Source: Microbacterium sp. zg-Y818
Lineage (GTDB): Bacteria > Actinomycetota > Actinomycetes > Actinomycetales > Microbacteriaceae
NCBI RefSeq assembly: GCF_030246905.1
Contig: NZ_CP126741.1
Location: 2,356,001 to 2,420,000 of the forward strand
Length of the DNA stretch: 64,000 nt
Reading direction: 5' to 3'
A program made the translations under genes and the position numbers. Of this stretch, positions 27,905 to 35,240 are shown in pieces (position 1 is the first letter of the stretch; every line of letters starts with the position of its first letter). The notes below the pieces were generated by a model. The model was not told the DNA's origin. It saw only the letters and a list, made by a program, of their open reading frames with translations, and made no database searches.

Positions 27905-27943
27905 CCGGTCGCTGAGCGAGCGAGCGAAGCGAGACGAAGCGCC
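27905..27943. repeat. Dispersed intergenic repeat, copy B
   Basis: CCGGTCGCTGAGCGAGCG followed by AGCGAAGCGAGACGAAGCGCC: the same element as at 20,464 and 35,149, with four extra bases in the GAGCG run. It lies between the Nudix gene and the terminator of the amino-sugar operon. Confidence 0.75.
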
Positions 27944-27960
27944 CCCACCGACCGGGCCGA

Positions 27961-27993
27961 GGGCGGGACGGAGCCCCCTAGTCCGTCCCGCCC
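27961..27993 (-). terminator. Terminator-like hairpin spanning the kinase stop codon
   Basis: A perfect 12-bp stem (GGGCGGGACGGA with TCCGTCCCGCCC) and a 9-base loop. The 3' end of the kinase gene, including its TAG (27978-27980), lies within the hairpin. It closes the murQ-ABC-kinase operon. Confidence 0.6.
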
Positions 27994-28955
27994 CCGACCC
28001 AGACATACGGCGCGTGCGTAGCGATCGCACCCGCCCGCGCGCGCTGAGCCAACAACAGCGCGCCGTCCAGCGGGTCTCCGACAGCCGGCTGCACCCGAGC
28101 GTCGGGACGCAGCTCCGCGACCGTCTGCTCGAACGCCTGCGCCAGCAGGCCCCCGGCACGGAACACTCCCCCGGTGGTCGCGATCACCGCAGGCAGCGAC
28201 CCCTCGAGCGCGGCGACGCCGCTGCGCGCGGCCTCCCGCCCCGCCTCTGCCGCGATCGCCGCTGCCGAAGCGTCACCGGCGGCTGCCAGTGCCAGCACAT
28301 CGGCAGCGAAGGATGCCAGCACGCCGGCGCGATCCGGCCGGGTGTACAGCTGCGACGGCCAGGTGACCGGATCACCGAGTCGCTCCCGGGCCGCCCGCAG
28401 CAGTTCGGAGCCTGCGGCATCCACTCCGTCATAGGCGCGCATCGCCGCGATGAGTCCCTGCAGGCCGACCCAGGCGCCGGCGCCGCGGTCGCCCAGCAGG
28501 TGCCCCCACCCGTCCACCCGCCGCCAGACGTCGCGGCCGTCCGTGCCGAAGGCGATCGCACCGGTCCCGAGCGCCACGATCGCCCCGGCTTCGCCGCCCA
28601 GCGCGCCCAGATGCGCGGTCACGGCATCCACGGCCACGGCCACCGCCACCGGCCGCCCGGTCAGCTCACGAAGCTGGGCCGACAGGGCTGCGGCGAACCG
28701 CTCCGGCTCGGCGACCAGGGTCGCCAGACCCGTCGCGCCCACCCCGACGCCGCCGAGTTCCGCGACGACCTCCGGCCACTCCTGCGCAGCCCGCGCCACC
28801 AGCGACGTCACGGCGCCCGGCACCGTGCTGCCCCCATCCGTCACGCCGATGCGCTCTCCCGAGAACTCGAGACGCTCCCCCGAGGGCGCACCCTCGAGGC
28901 GCAACCCGACCCGGCTCCCCGAACCGCCGATGTCGAGCCCGAGCAACGACGTCAC
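27978..28955 (-). CDS. BadF/BadG/BcrA/BcrD-type sugar kinase (candidate MurNAc/GlcNAc kinase)
   Basis: 325-residue ASKHA-fold ATPase: N-terminal LGLDIGGSGSRVGL phosphate loop, then AVDAVTAHLGAL, IVALGTGAIAFG, GWGHLLGDRGAGAWVG and the adenosine-binding ATTGGVFRAGG. The BadF family includes N-acetylglucosamine kinases and MurK of Clostridium acetobutylicum, which phosphorylates MurNAc and GlcNAc. Here it is the last gene of an operon with MurQ and an ABC importer, so a role in making MurNAc 6-phosphate for MurQ is likely, though inferred. GTG 28955 overlaps the permease stop by four bases. Confidence 0.85.
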   Translation of the reverse strand: MTSLLGLDIGGSGSRVGLRLEGAPSGERLEFSGERIGVTDGGSTVPGAVTSLVARAAQEWPEVVAELGGVGVGATGLATLVAEPERFAAALSAQLRELTGRPVAVAVAVDAVTAHLGALGGEAGAIVALGTGAIAFGTDGRDVWRRVDGWGHLLGDRGAGAWVGLQGLIAAMRAYDGVDAAGSELLRAARERLGDPVTWPSQLYTRPDRAGVLASFAADVLALAAAGDASAAAIAAEAGREAARSGVAALEGSLPAVIATTGGVFRAGGLLAQAFEQTVAELRPDARVQPAVGDPLDGALLLAQRARAGAIATHAPYVWVGGGTD

Positions 28956-29848
28956 TTGCTCATGCCCGCGGTCAGGCCCGACACGATCTGCTTGGTGGCG
29001 AAGAGGAAGAGCACGACGAGCGGAATCGTCGCCAGCGTCAGCCCCGCGAAGAGGGTCGCCCAGTCGGTCTGGTACTCACCGAAGAACCGGGTGATGCCTA
29101 CCGGCAGCGTGTACGCGTCACGGTCGCGGATGAGGATCAGCGGGTAGAAGAAGTCGTTCCATACCGGCACGAATCGGAAGACGATGACCGTGGCGATCGC
29201 GGGTTTGACCAGCGGCAGGTGGACCCGCCAGAAGGTTGCGAAGGGTCCGGCCCCGTCCAACCGGGCAGCCTCGTCGAGCTCGATCGGCAGCTGCCGGAAG
29301 AACGCCGCCAGCACGAAGGTCGAAAAAGGGATGCCGAGAGCGGCATACACCAGGATGAGGCCCCACAGGTTGGAGATCATGCCGACCGAGTCGAGCAGGA
29401 AGAACAGCGGCAGGATCGCCAGGTACACCGGCAGCATGAGGCCCGAGAGGAACAGTCCCTCGAGCGTGGTGAAGATGCGCGACCGCGTGCGCGCGAAGGC
29501 GTACGCGGCCAGCAGGGACACGGCGGTGGACAGGACGACCGATGCCACGGTGACGAAGATGGAGTTGAAGAAGTAGGTGTCGAACGACGCCGTCACCCAC
29601 GCCTTCTGGTAGCTGGTGAAGTTCGGCGGCAGCGGCAGGCCGAGGGGGTGCTGGGCCATGTCCTGCGTCGTACGCAGGGAGTTGGACACCATGAGCAGCA
29701 GCGGCGCGATCGAGATCGCGGCGTACAGCCACAGGAACGTGCTGGCGGCGAACCCGCCCGCCGTGGCGCGGGGGCGGTTGCGGGGCGCCTCCCCGGCGGC
29801 GGATGCCGCGCGCCGCGAGCGTGTCGTGGGGGTGAGCGTGGCGGTCAT
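28952..29848 (-). CDS. ABC sugar transporter permease (MalG-like)
   Basis: 298-residue inner-membrane permease of the carbohydrate uptake (CUT1) type with six predicted membrane segments. The cytoplasmic EAA loop reads ELDEAARLDGAGPFATFWRV (about residues 194-213), the contact for the ATPase. No ATPase gene is present in the operon, so a shared MsiK-like ATPase encoded elsewhere is expected, as is usual for actinobacterial CUT1 systems. ATG 29848 overlaps the stop of the MalF-like gene by one base (TGATG). Confidence 0.93.
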   Translation of the reverse strand: MTATLTPTTRSRRAASAAGEAPRNRPRATAGGFAASTFLWLYAAISIAPLLLMVSNSLRTTQDMAQHPLGLPLPPNFTSYQKAWVTASFDTYFFNSIFVTVASVVLSTAVSLLAAYAFARTRSRIFTTLEGLFLSGLMLPVYLAILPLFFLLDSVGMISNLWGLILVYAALGIPFSTFVLAAFFRQLPIELDEAARLDGAGPFATFWRVHLPLVKPAIATVIVFRFVPVWNDFFYPLILIRDRDAYTLPVGITRFFGEYQTDWATLFAGLTLATIPLVVLFLFATKQIVSGLTAGMSK

Positions 29849-30801
29849 CAGAAGAGCTTCCGTTCTGCCCGGCGCAGCATGACGGTGAAGGCCACCGCGA
29901 TGCCGAAGATGAAGAGGAACAGCAGGGTCGCGATCGCCGAACTCGTGCCGATCGCGTTCGACGACCCCGACTCGAAGGCGGTGCGGTAGAACAGCAGGCT
30001 CAGCACGTCGGTGGCGCCGGCGGGGTTGCCCTGCGAACCGCCCAGGGCGTACGGGATCGGGAAGGCCTCCATCGCGCCGATGAAGGTCAGCACGCTCACG
30101 GTGCCGATCGCGGGGATCATCAGCGGCAGCGTGACGGAGCGGAACCGCTGCCACGACGTCGCGCCGTCGAGCGACGCGGCCTCATCGAGCTCCTGCGGGA
30201 TTCCGCCGAGCGCTGCGCCGTACAGCAGCACCGGGAACCCGATCCACTGCCAAGCGGTCACGAACACGACCACCCAGATCGCCGTCTGCGGGTTGCCCAG
30301 CCACGGCTGTGCGAACTGCTCGAGCCCCACCGCGCGCAGCACCGCGTTGACCGGACCGAACAGCGGCGACAGCATGAGCGACCAGAGGTAGCCGATCACC
30401 AGCGGCGAGACCAGGTAGGGCAGCGTGTACATCGTCTGGAAGAACCGCTTGAGCCGGCCCATCCGGTGCAGCAGCACCGCGAGACCCAGCCCGACGGTGT
30501 TCTGGAACACCATCGCCCCGAAGAACAGCATCAGGTTGTGGACGAAGGCGTTGGGGATGTCGGTGCTGTAAGGCAGCTTGGTGAACAGCGTGACGTAGTT
30601 GTCGACCCCGGCGAAGTCGCCGCGGACGATGCCCGTCCACGAGAAGAACGAGTAGCTGAGCGCGGTGAACAGCGGATAGGCGATGAACACCGCGAACAGC
30701 ACGAGCGCGGGGAGGACGAAGACCATGCCCGCCCGGCGGGACAGGGTCACGCCGGTGGTGACGCGCTTGCGGCGCGCCTTCGGCAGGGCGATGGCGGACA
30801 T
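29848..30801 (-). CDS. ABC sugar transporter permease (MalF-like)
   Basis: 317-residue CUT1 permease partner. There is a short basic cytoplasmic N-terminus, a first membrane segment at ~25-47 (MVFVLPALVLFAVFIAYPLF), and the EAA loop QELDEAASLDGATSWQRFR. It forms a heterodimeric channel with the MalG-like protein. It is 58 bases downstream of the binding-protein gene; that gap holds a 12-bp palindrome (CGTCAGCTGACG, 30832-30843) that might stop part of the transcripts so that binding protein exceeds permease. Confidence 0.93.
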   Translation of the reverse strand: MSAIALPKARRKRVTTGVTLSRRAGMVFVLPALVLFAVFIAYPLFTALSYSFFSWTGIVRGDFAGVDNYVTLFTKLPYSTDIPNAFVHNLMLFFGAMVFQNTVGLGLAVLLHRMGRLKRFFQTMYTLPYLVSPLVIGYLWSLMLSPLFGPVNAVLRAVGLEQFAQPWLGNPQTAIWVVVFVTAWQWIGFPVLLYGAALGGIPQELDEAASLDGATSWQRFRSVTLPLMIPAIGTVSVLTFIGAMEAFPIPYALGGSQGNPAGATDVLSLLFYRTAFESGSSNAIGTSSAIATLLFLFIFGIAVAFTVMLRRAERKLF

Positions 30802-30859
30802 GGTCTTCGTCACTCCTCGTTGAATGGATGCCGTCAGCTGACGACGTCGGGGGCGCGGG

Positions 30860-32152
30860 TCACTGCCCGGGCGTGAACCACTGCGAGATGCCTGCCTGCA
30901 GGTTGGCCGCCGCACCCGCGGCATCCACCTCGCCGAGGAACATCCGCTGGATCTCGGTGCCGAGCACGGCGGTTCCGAGCGGCTCGCCATAACGGAAGTT
31001 CACCAGCAGCAGGTACGGGGCCTGGCTGGCTTCGTAGTTGTCCCACGCCTCCTGCATGACCTCGTCGGAATAGGTGACTCCGGGGATCGCCGAGAACTGG
31101 TTCAGCTCGTCGGCGACGAGCTGGCCGAACTCGGGGGTTGCCAGCCAGTTGAGCAGCGTGAACGCGGCGTCCTTGTTCTTCGACTTGGCGTTGATCGCGA
31201 AGTTGCCGTCGGCGTAACCGGGCGAGACGGGCTGGTCGAGCACGGCGTCCTCGGGGAGCGGCACCTGGTACGAGCCGAACTCGAGGTCGGGCGCCTGGTT
31301 GCGGAACGTCGCGATCTCGAACGAGCCGCCGGGGAACTGCGCAGCCTGACCCGAGGTGAACTGGATCTGGCTGTCGGTGTAGCCGACACCCACGACGTCG
31401 GGCGTGAGGTACGGCTGCACCTCCGAGATGATCTCGAGCGACGCGACGTAGTCGGGGTCGGTGAAGTCGGTCTCGCCGGCGAGCACCTTCTGCTCGAAGT
31501 CCGACCCGCCGTAGCGGGCGCTTCCCATGACATCGGCGAACATCGGCAGCACCCAGTCGTCCTTGGCGCCCAGGGCCATCGGCGTGATGCCTGCGGACTT
31601 CAGCGCCTCGTTGACCTCGATGAACTCATCCCACGTCGTGGGCACCTCGAGCCCGTTGTCGTCGAAGATCTGCTTGTTGTAGAACATCTGCAGCGTCTGC
31701 GTCGCCAGCGGCACGGCGTAGATCTTTCCGTCGTCCTTGCCCTTCGCGCCGGCGATGACGCTCTCGGCGATGGCGTCGAGTCCCTCGACCTCGCCGTCGA
31801 TGGGCTCGAGCTGGCCGGCCTCGATGTTCGGCTGCAACTGCCCGTAGGCGCGCACCATCGGCACGTCAGGTCCGTCGCTGCCGGCGAGCCCGGTGGTGAG
31901 GATCTGGTTGTACTCGGTGTTCTGGAACGCCTCGAACTCCACGGTGATGCCGGGATTCTGCTCCTCGAACACGTCGAAGATGGTGTTGTAGGCCTCGACG
32001 TCCTCGGTGCGCCACGACCAGACGGTGAGCGTGACGTCCTCTTCGGTCGCCGCGGTGTCGTCGTCGCCGCTGTTCGCGCTTGGCGCGCAGGCGCTGAGCA
32101 CGAGCGCGGACCCCGCCACGAGCGCGGCGGTGGTGAGGAAGCGTGTCCTCAT
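30860..32152 (-). CDS. ABC sugar-binding lipoprotein (family 1 extracellular)
   Basis: 430-residue extracellular solute-binding protein with signal peptide and lipobox LSA-Cys22. The mature part is a CUT1-type binding protein (LTVWSWRTEDVEAYNTIFDVFEEQNPG, MFYNKQIFDDNGLEVPTTWDEF, PGGSFEIATFRNQAP). It delivers its ligand to the MalF/MalG-like permeases. Because the operon also has MurQ and a BadF-type kinase, the ligand may be MurNAc, a MurNAc-containing fragment, or another amino sugar; this is inference. Strong AAGGAG Shine-Dalgarno before ATG 32152. Confidence 0.92.
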   Translation of the reverse strand: MRTRFLTTAALVAGSALVLSACAPSANSGDDDTAATEEDVTLTVWSWRTEDVEAYNTIFDVFEEQNPGITVEFEAFQNTEYNQILTTGLAGSDGPDVPMVRAYGQLQPNIEAGQLEPIDGEVEGLDAIAESVIAGAKGKDDGKIYAVPLATQTLQMFYNKQIFDDNGLEVPTTWDEFIEVNEALKSAGITPMALGAKDDWVLPMFADVMGSARYGGSDFEQKVLAGETDFTDPDYVASLEIISEVQPYLTPDVVGVGYTDSQIQFTSGQAAQFPGGSFEIATFRNQAPDLEFGSYQVPLPEDAVLDQPVSPGYADGNFAINAKSKNKDAAFTLLNWLATPEFGQLVADELNQFSAIPGVTYSDEVMQEAWDNYEASQAPYLLLVNFRYGEPLGTAVLGTEIQRMFLGEVDAAGAAANLQAGISQWFTPGQ

Positions 32153-32176
32153 GGGGTTCTCCTTCGGTGTGGGTGA

Positions 32177-33106
32177 TCAGGTCGGGTACGACTCGGTGGT
32201 GCGCGGGGCTGCGTCGGCGAGCGCGGCGCGCACGGACCCGTCGTTGCCGGTGAGCAGGGCACGGGCATCGGTGGGCGCCACGTCGGCGAGCGCGGCGACG
32301 ATCGCGGTCTTCAGCTCGCCGTCGGCGGCGGCGAGCACGTCGCGCGCGGCCTGCTCGTCGAGACCGGCTGCCTGCTGCAGAATGCGCACGGTCCGAAGTC
32401 GCAGCTTGGCGTTGGTGGCCACGACCGACACCATGAGGTTCGACCACGTCCGCCCGACGGCGACCATGAGCGCGGTGGAGAAGCCGTTGAGCACGAGCTT
32501 CTCGGCCGTGGCGGCCTTCAGTCGCGTGGAGCCGGTGAGCACCTCCGGTCCGGTGTCGACGACGATGTTCGCGTCGGCGAGCGGCGCCAGGGCGGCCTGC
32601 GGGTTGCTGGAGACGAGCACGGTGTAGGCGCCGCCGTCGCGCGCGGCGGCGAGTGCGCCGCCGACGTAAGGGGTGTTGCCGCTCGCGGCCAGGCCGATGG
32701 CGACGTCGTCGGGGCCGAGGCCCGCGGCGTCGGCACGGCCGGCGGCCTCGGAGTCCTCGGCATCCTCCACCGCCTTCACGAGCGCCGCCGGTCCCCCGGC
32801 GATGTGGCCGATGACCCGTTCCGGCTCGAGGTTGAACGTGGGCAGCAGTTCCGCGGCATCCAGCACGCCCAGGCGCCCCGACGTGCCCGCGCCGAAGTAG
32901 TGCACTGTGCCGCCGCGGCGGAACCGCTCGGCGGCGACGTCGACCACCTCGGCCAGCTGCGGCAGGATCGCCTCGACCGCGTCGACAGCCACCCGGTCCT
33001 GCGCGTTGAGCAGGCGCAGCACCTCGAGACTGGCCAGGGCGTCGAGGTGGGTCGACGCGTCGAGGCGCAGCTCGGTGGGAGGCAGCGGAAGGGGGTGCAC
33101 AGGCAT
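32177..33106 (-). CDS. murQ: N-acetylmuramic acid 6-phosphate etherase
   Basis: 309-residue MurQ, a SIS-fold lyase that cleaves the D-lactyl ether of MurNAc 6-phosphate to give GlcNAc 6-phosphate and D-lactate. The family signature is clear: VHYFGAGTSGRLGVLDAAEL, then GHIAGGPAALVKAVEDAEDSEAAG with the second acidic catalytic region, and AASGNTPYVGGAL. First gene of the operon with the ABC importer and kinase (24-base gap to the next gene). It is divergent from a serine hydrolase and RpiR regulator. ATG 33106 gives the normal length; upstream frame extensions lack a usable start. Confidence 0.92.
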   Translation of the reverse strand: MPVHPLPLPPTELRLDASTHLDALASLEVLRLLNAQDRVAVDAVEAILPQLAEVVDVAAERFRRGGTVHYFGAGTSGRLGVLDAAELLPTFNLEPERVIGHIAGGPAALVKAVEDAEDSEAAGRADAAGLGPDDVAIGLAASGNTPYVGGALAAARDGGAYTVLVSSNPQAALAPLADANIVVDTGPEVLTGSTRLKAATAEKLVLNGFSTALMVAVGRTWSNLMVSVVATNAKLRLRTVRILQQAAGLDEQAARDVLAAADGELKTAIVAALADVAPTDARALLTGNDGSVRAALADAAPRTTESYPT

Positions 33107-33140
33107 CGGCCGGACTCGTCCTAACACGTCATCGGGTGGT

Positions 33141-33200
33141 CGAGAACCCAGTATGGACAAAACTGTCGCCCTTGCAAAGGTTCTCGGTTATTTTTTTCAT
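33141..33200 (+). promoter_or_regulatory. Divergent promoter/operator between murQ and the serine hydrolase
   Basis: Two copies of an 8-mer face each other: CGAGAACC (33141-33148) and GGTTCTCG (33179-33186). The right copy ends two bases before TATTTT (33189-33194), a TANNNT -10 box six bases upstream of GTG 33201. The local A+T richness contrasts with the surroundings. It is a plausible operator of the RpiR-type regulator encoded downstream; no experiment is implied. Confidence 0.5.
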
Positions 33201-34268
33201 GTGCGTAACGAGAACGACATCGATGCGGTCCTCCGGGCGGGCCTCGACGACGGCGTCTTCCCTGCCGCCGCACTGCTCATCGCCATCGACGGCGAGGTGG
33301 TGGCCGAGCACGCCGTCGGCCGCACCCGCGCGTGGGACGCGGAGGGCGCCCCGGCCGCCGAGGCGTGGCCAGAAGCGGATGCCGCGACCCGTTTCGACCT
33401 CGCTTCGATCACCAAGCTCGTGACCGCGGCGACGCTGCTGACGCTGCTGCACGAGCGCGGCGGCGACGCGTCGCTGCCCGTGGCTCAGGTGCTGCCGGAA
33501 TTCGCAGAGCCTTCGCTGCAGAACGTCACCGTGGCGCACCTGCTCAGTCACACCGCGGGGTTCCCGCCCGAATGGCACGACCGCTCCCCCGACCCCGGCG
33601 CGGCGCGGTTCCGGACCGGGGCGCGGCGCGTCGACGCCCCGGGCGCGCACCGGTACTCGTGCGTCGGGTACATCTGGGCGGGGTTGGCCGCCGAGGCGCT
33701 GGGGGGCGCCTCGCTCGACGTGCTGGCCGAGCGGTGCGTGCTCGCGCCGCTGGGGATGCGCGAATCGGGATTCCGGCCGCCCGCGGTGCTGCGCGACCGC
33801 GTCGCGGCGACCGAGTTCCAGACCGACCCGGCGCGCGGCATGGTGCAGGGCGAGGTGCACGACGAGACCGCCTGGGCGCTCGGCGGGGTGGCCGGCAACG
33901 CGGGCCTCTTCGGCACCGCGCGCGACCTGCTGCGCCTCGCCGAGGCGCTGCGCCTGCCGCCCGGTGACAGTGCGCTGCCGGCATCCGTCGCGCGGGCGAT
34001 GACCACACCGGTCGCCGTCGCCGACGACGGGTACGGGCAGGCGCTCGGGCCGCGCATCGACGAGACGTGGACGGGTGGACTGCGGCGGCCCACCGTGAGC
34101 CACACCGGCTTCACGGGCACCGCCGTCGCGACCGAGCCGCGGGGGCGGCGGTCGGTAGTGTTCTTGACCAACCGGGTGCATCCGCAGCGCACCTCGGCCG
34201 AGCCGATCCAGGCGATGCGTCGCCGGGTCACCGATGCCGCCGCGGCGGCCTGGGGAGACCACCGATGA
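33201..34268 (+). CDS. Serine hydrolase, class C beta-lactamase/PBP fold
   Basis: 355 residues, cytoplasmic by appearance (no signal peptide). Ser69-x-x-Lys72 in FDLASITKLVTA is the nucleophile motif; YSC replaces the usual YxN (HRYSCVGYIW), and VSHTGFTG is the third (KTG/HTG) motif. In Bacillus subtilis a beta-lactamase-fold protein, AmiE, sits with murQ/murR and removes peptides from MurNAc; by synteny this could be an analogue. Start: GTG 33201 with TATTTT six bases upstream is preferred over ATG 33153, whose extra codons lie in the promoter-like A+T-rich stretch. Overlaps the regulator start (ATGA). Confidence 0.85.
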   Translation: MRNENDIDAVLRAGLDDGVFPAAALLIAIDGEVVAEHAVGRTRAWDAEGAPAAEAWPEADAATRFDLASITKLVTAATLLTLLHERGGDASLPVAQVLPEFAEPSLQNVTVAHLLSHTAGFPPEWHDRSPDPGAARFRTGARRVDAPGAHRYSCVGYIWAGLAAEALGGASLDVLAERCVLAPLGMRESGFRPPAVLRDRVAATEFQTDPARGMVQGEVHDETAWALGGVAGNAGLFGTARDLLRLAEALRLPPGDSALPASVARAMTTPVAVADDGYGQALGPRIDETWTGGLRRPTVSHTGFTGTAVATEPRGRRSVVFLTNRVHPQRTSAEPIQAMRRRVTDAAAAAWGDHR

Positions 34269-35146
34269 CCGACGTCTTCGTCTCACTGCGTCAGCACATG
34301 CCGTCGCTGTCCAAGGCCGAACGGCGCATCGCCGACGTCGTGCTCGACCAGCCGTCGGTGGTGGTCGAGTCGTCGATCACGCGGCTGGCCGAGCTCGCCG
34401 ACACGTCGCCCGCGTCGGTGGCGCGGTTCTGCCGGGCGGTCGGATTCGGCGGGTACAAGGACTTCCGCATCGCGATCGCGGCGGCCCACAGTCGCGAGCA
34501 GGCCGCGCGCGAGCTGTTCCGCGTCGACGACGCCGACATCGACGCGACCGATTCGGCGCTCGACGTGGTGACGAAGGTGGCCTACGAAGAGGCGCGCGCG
34601 ATCGAGGAGACCGCGCGCAGCCTCGACCTCGAGGCGCTGGATGCCGTCGTCGCCGCAATCAGGGGCGCGCACCGCATCGACGCATTCGGGGCCGGGTCGA
34701 GCGGGCTGACGGCACAAGACCTGCAGCTGAAGCTGCACCGCATCGGCGTGCCGACGTTCTGCTGGTCCGACGCGCACCTCGCCCTGACGTCGTTCGCCCT
34801 GACCGGGCCGGGCGGGGTGGCGGTGGCGATCTCGCACTCCGGGCAGACGCTCGAAGCCAACCAGGTGCTGGCGCTCGCGCGCGAGCGCGGCGCCACGACG
34901 GTGGCGATCACGAACTACCCCGACTCCCCCATCGCCGACGTCGCCGACCATCTGCTGGTGACGAGCGCGCGGGAATCGCGCTACCGCACCGGGGCGATGT
35001 CGAGCCGGCTGGCGCAGATGGCGATCGTCGACTTCGTGGTGGTGCGGCTGCTGCAGGGCGAGATCGACCGCGCCGGCGAGCTGCTGCGCCGCACGTACGA
35101 CGCCGTGCAGGGGCATCGGCTCGACGGCGGCACGCCCGGTCACTGA
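34265..35146 (+). CDS. RpiR/MurR-type transcriptional regulator
   Basis: 293 residues. N-terminal HTH_6 (residues 1-78: LSKAERRIADVVLDQPSVVVESSITRLA, PASVARFCRAVGFGGYKDF), then a SIS phosphosugar-binding domain (about 115-250: RIDAFGAGSSGLTAQDLQLKLHRIG, VAISHSGQTLEANQVLALA). RpiR proteins respond to sugar phosphates; E. coli MurR, the repressor of murQP, is of this family and binds MurNAc 6-phosphate. Translationally coupled to the serine hydrolase and divergent from murQ, so it is the obvious candidate regulator of both. The terminal codons (CCC GGT CAC TGA) resemble the dispersed repeat that follows. Confidence 0.92.
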   Translation: MTDVFVSLRQHMPSLSKAERRIADVVLDQPSVVVESSITRLAELADTSPASVARFCRAVGFGGYKDFRIAIAAAHSREQAARELFRVDDADIDATDSALDVVTKVAYEEARAIEETARSLDLEALDAVVAAIRGAHRIDAFGAGSSGLTAQDLQLKLHRIGVPTFCWSDAHLALTSFALTGPGGVAVAISHSGQTLEANQVLALARERGATTVAITNYPDSPIADVADHLLVTSARESRYRTGAMSSRLAQMAIVDFVVVRLLQGEIDRAGELLRRTYDAVQGHRLDGGTPGH

Positions 35147-35148
35147 GC

Positions 35149-35185
35149 CCGGTCGTTGAGCGGGCGAAGCGAGACGAAACGCCCG
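35149..35185. repeat. Dispersed intergenic repeat, copy C
   Basis: CCGGTCGTTGAGCGGGCG followed by AAGCGAGACGAAACGCCC. It is the third copy in the window, two bases after the regulator stop. A degenerate CCCGGTCACTGA module directly before it forms that stop codon. Confidence 0.75.
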
Positions 35186-35240
35186 CGCAGCCCCGCGCAA
35201 CCTCTCCACCGCAATCCACCCGGCCTCCTACGATCGACAC

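Noticed and set aside
33153..33200. Extended N-terminus of the serine hydrolase from ATG 33153
   Set aside because: Those 16 codons overlap the operator-like repeat and the -10 box; the GTG at 33201 has the leaderless spacing and gives a normal N-terminus.
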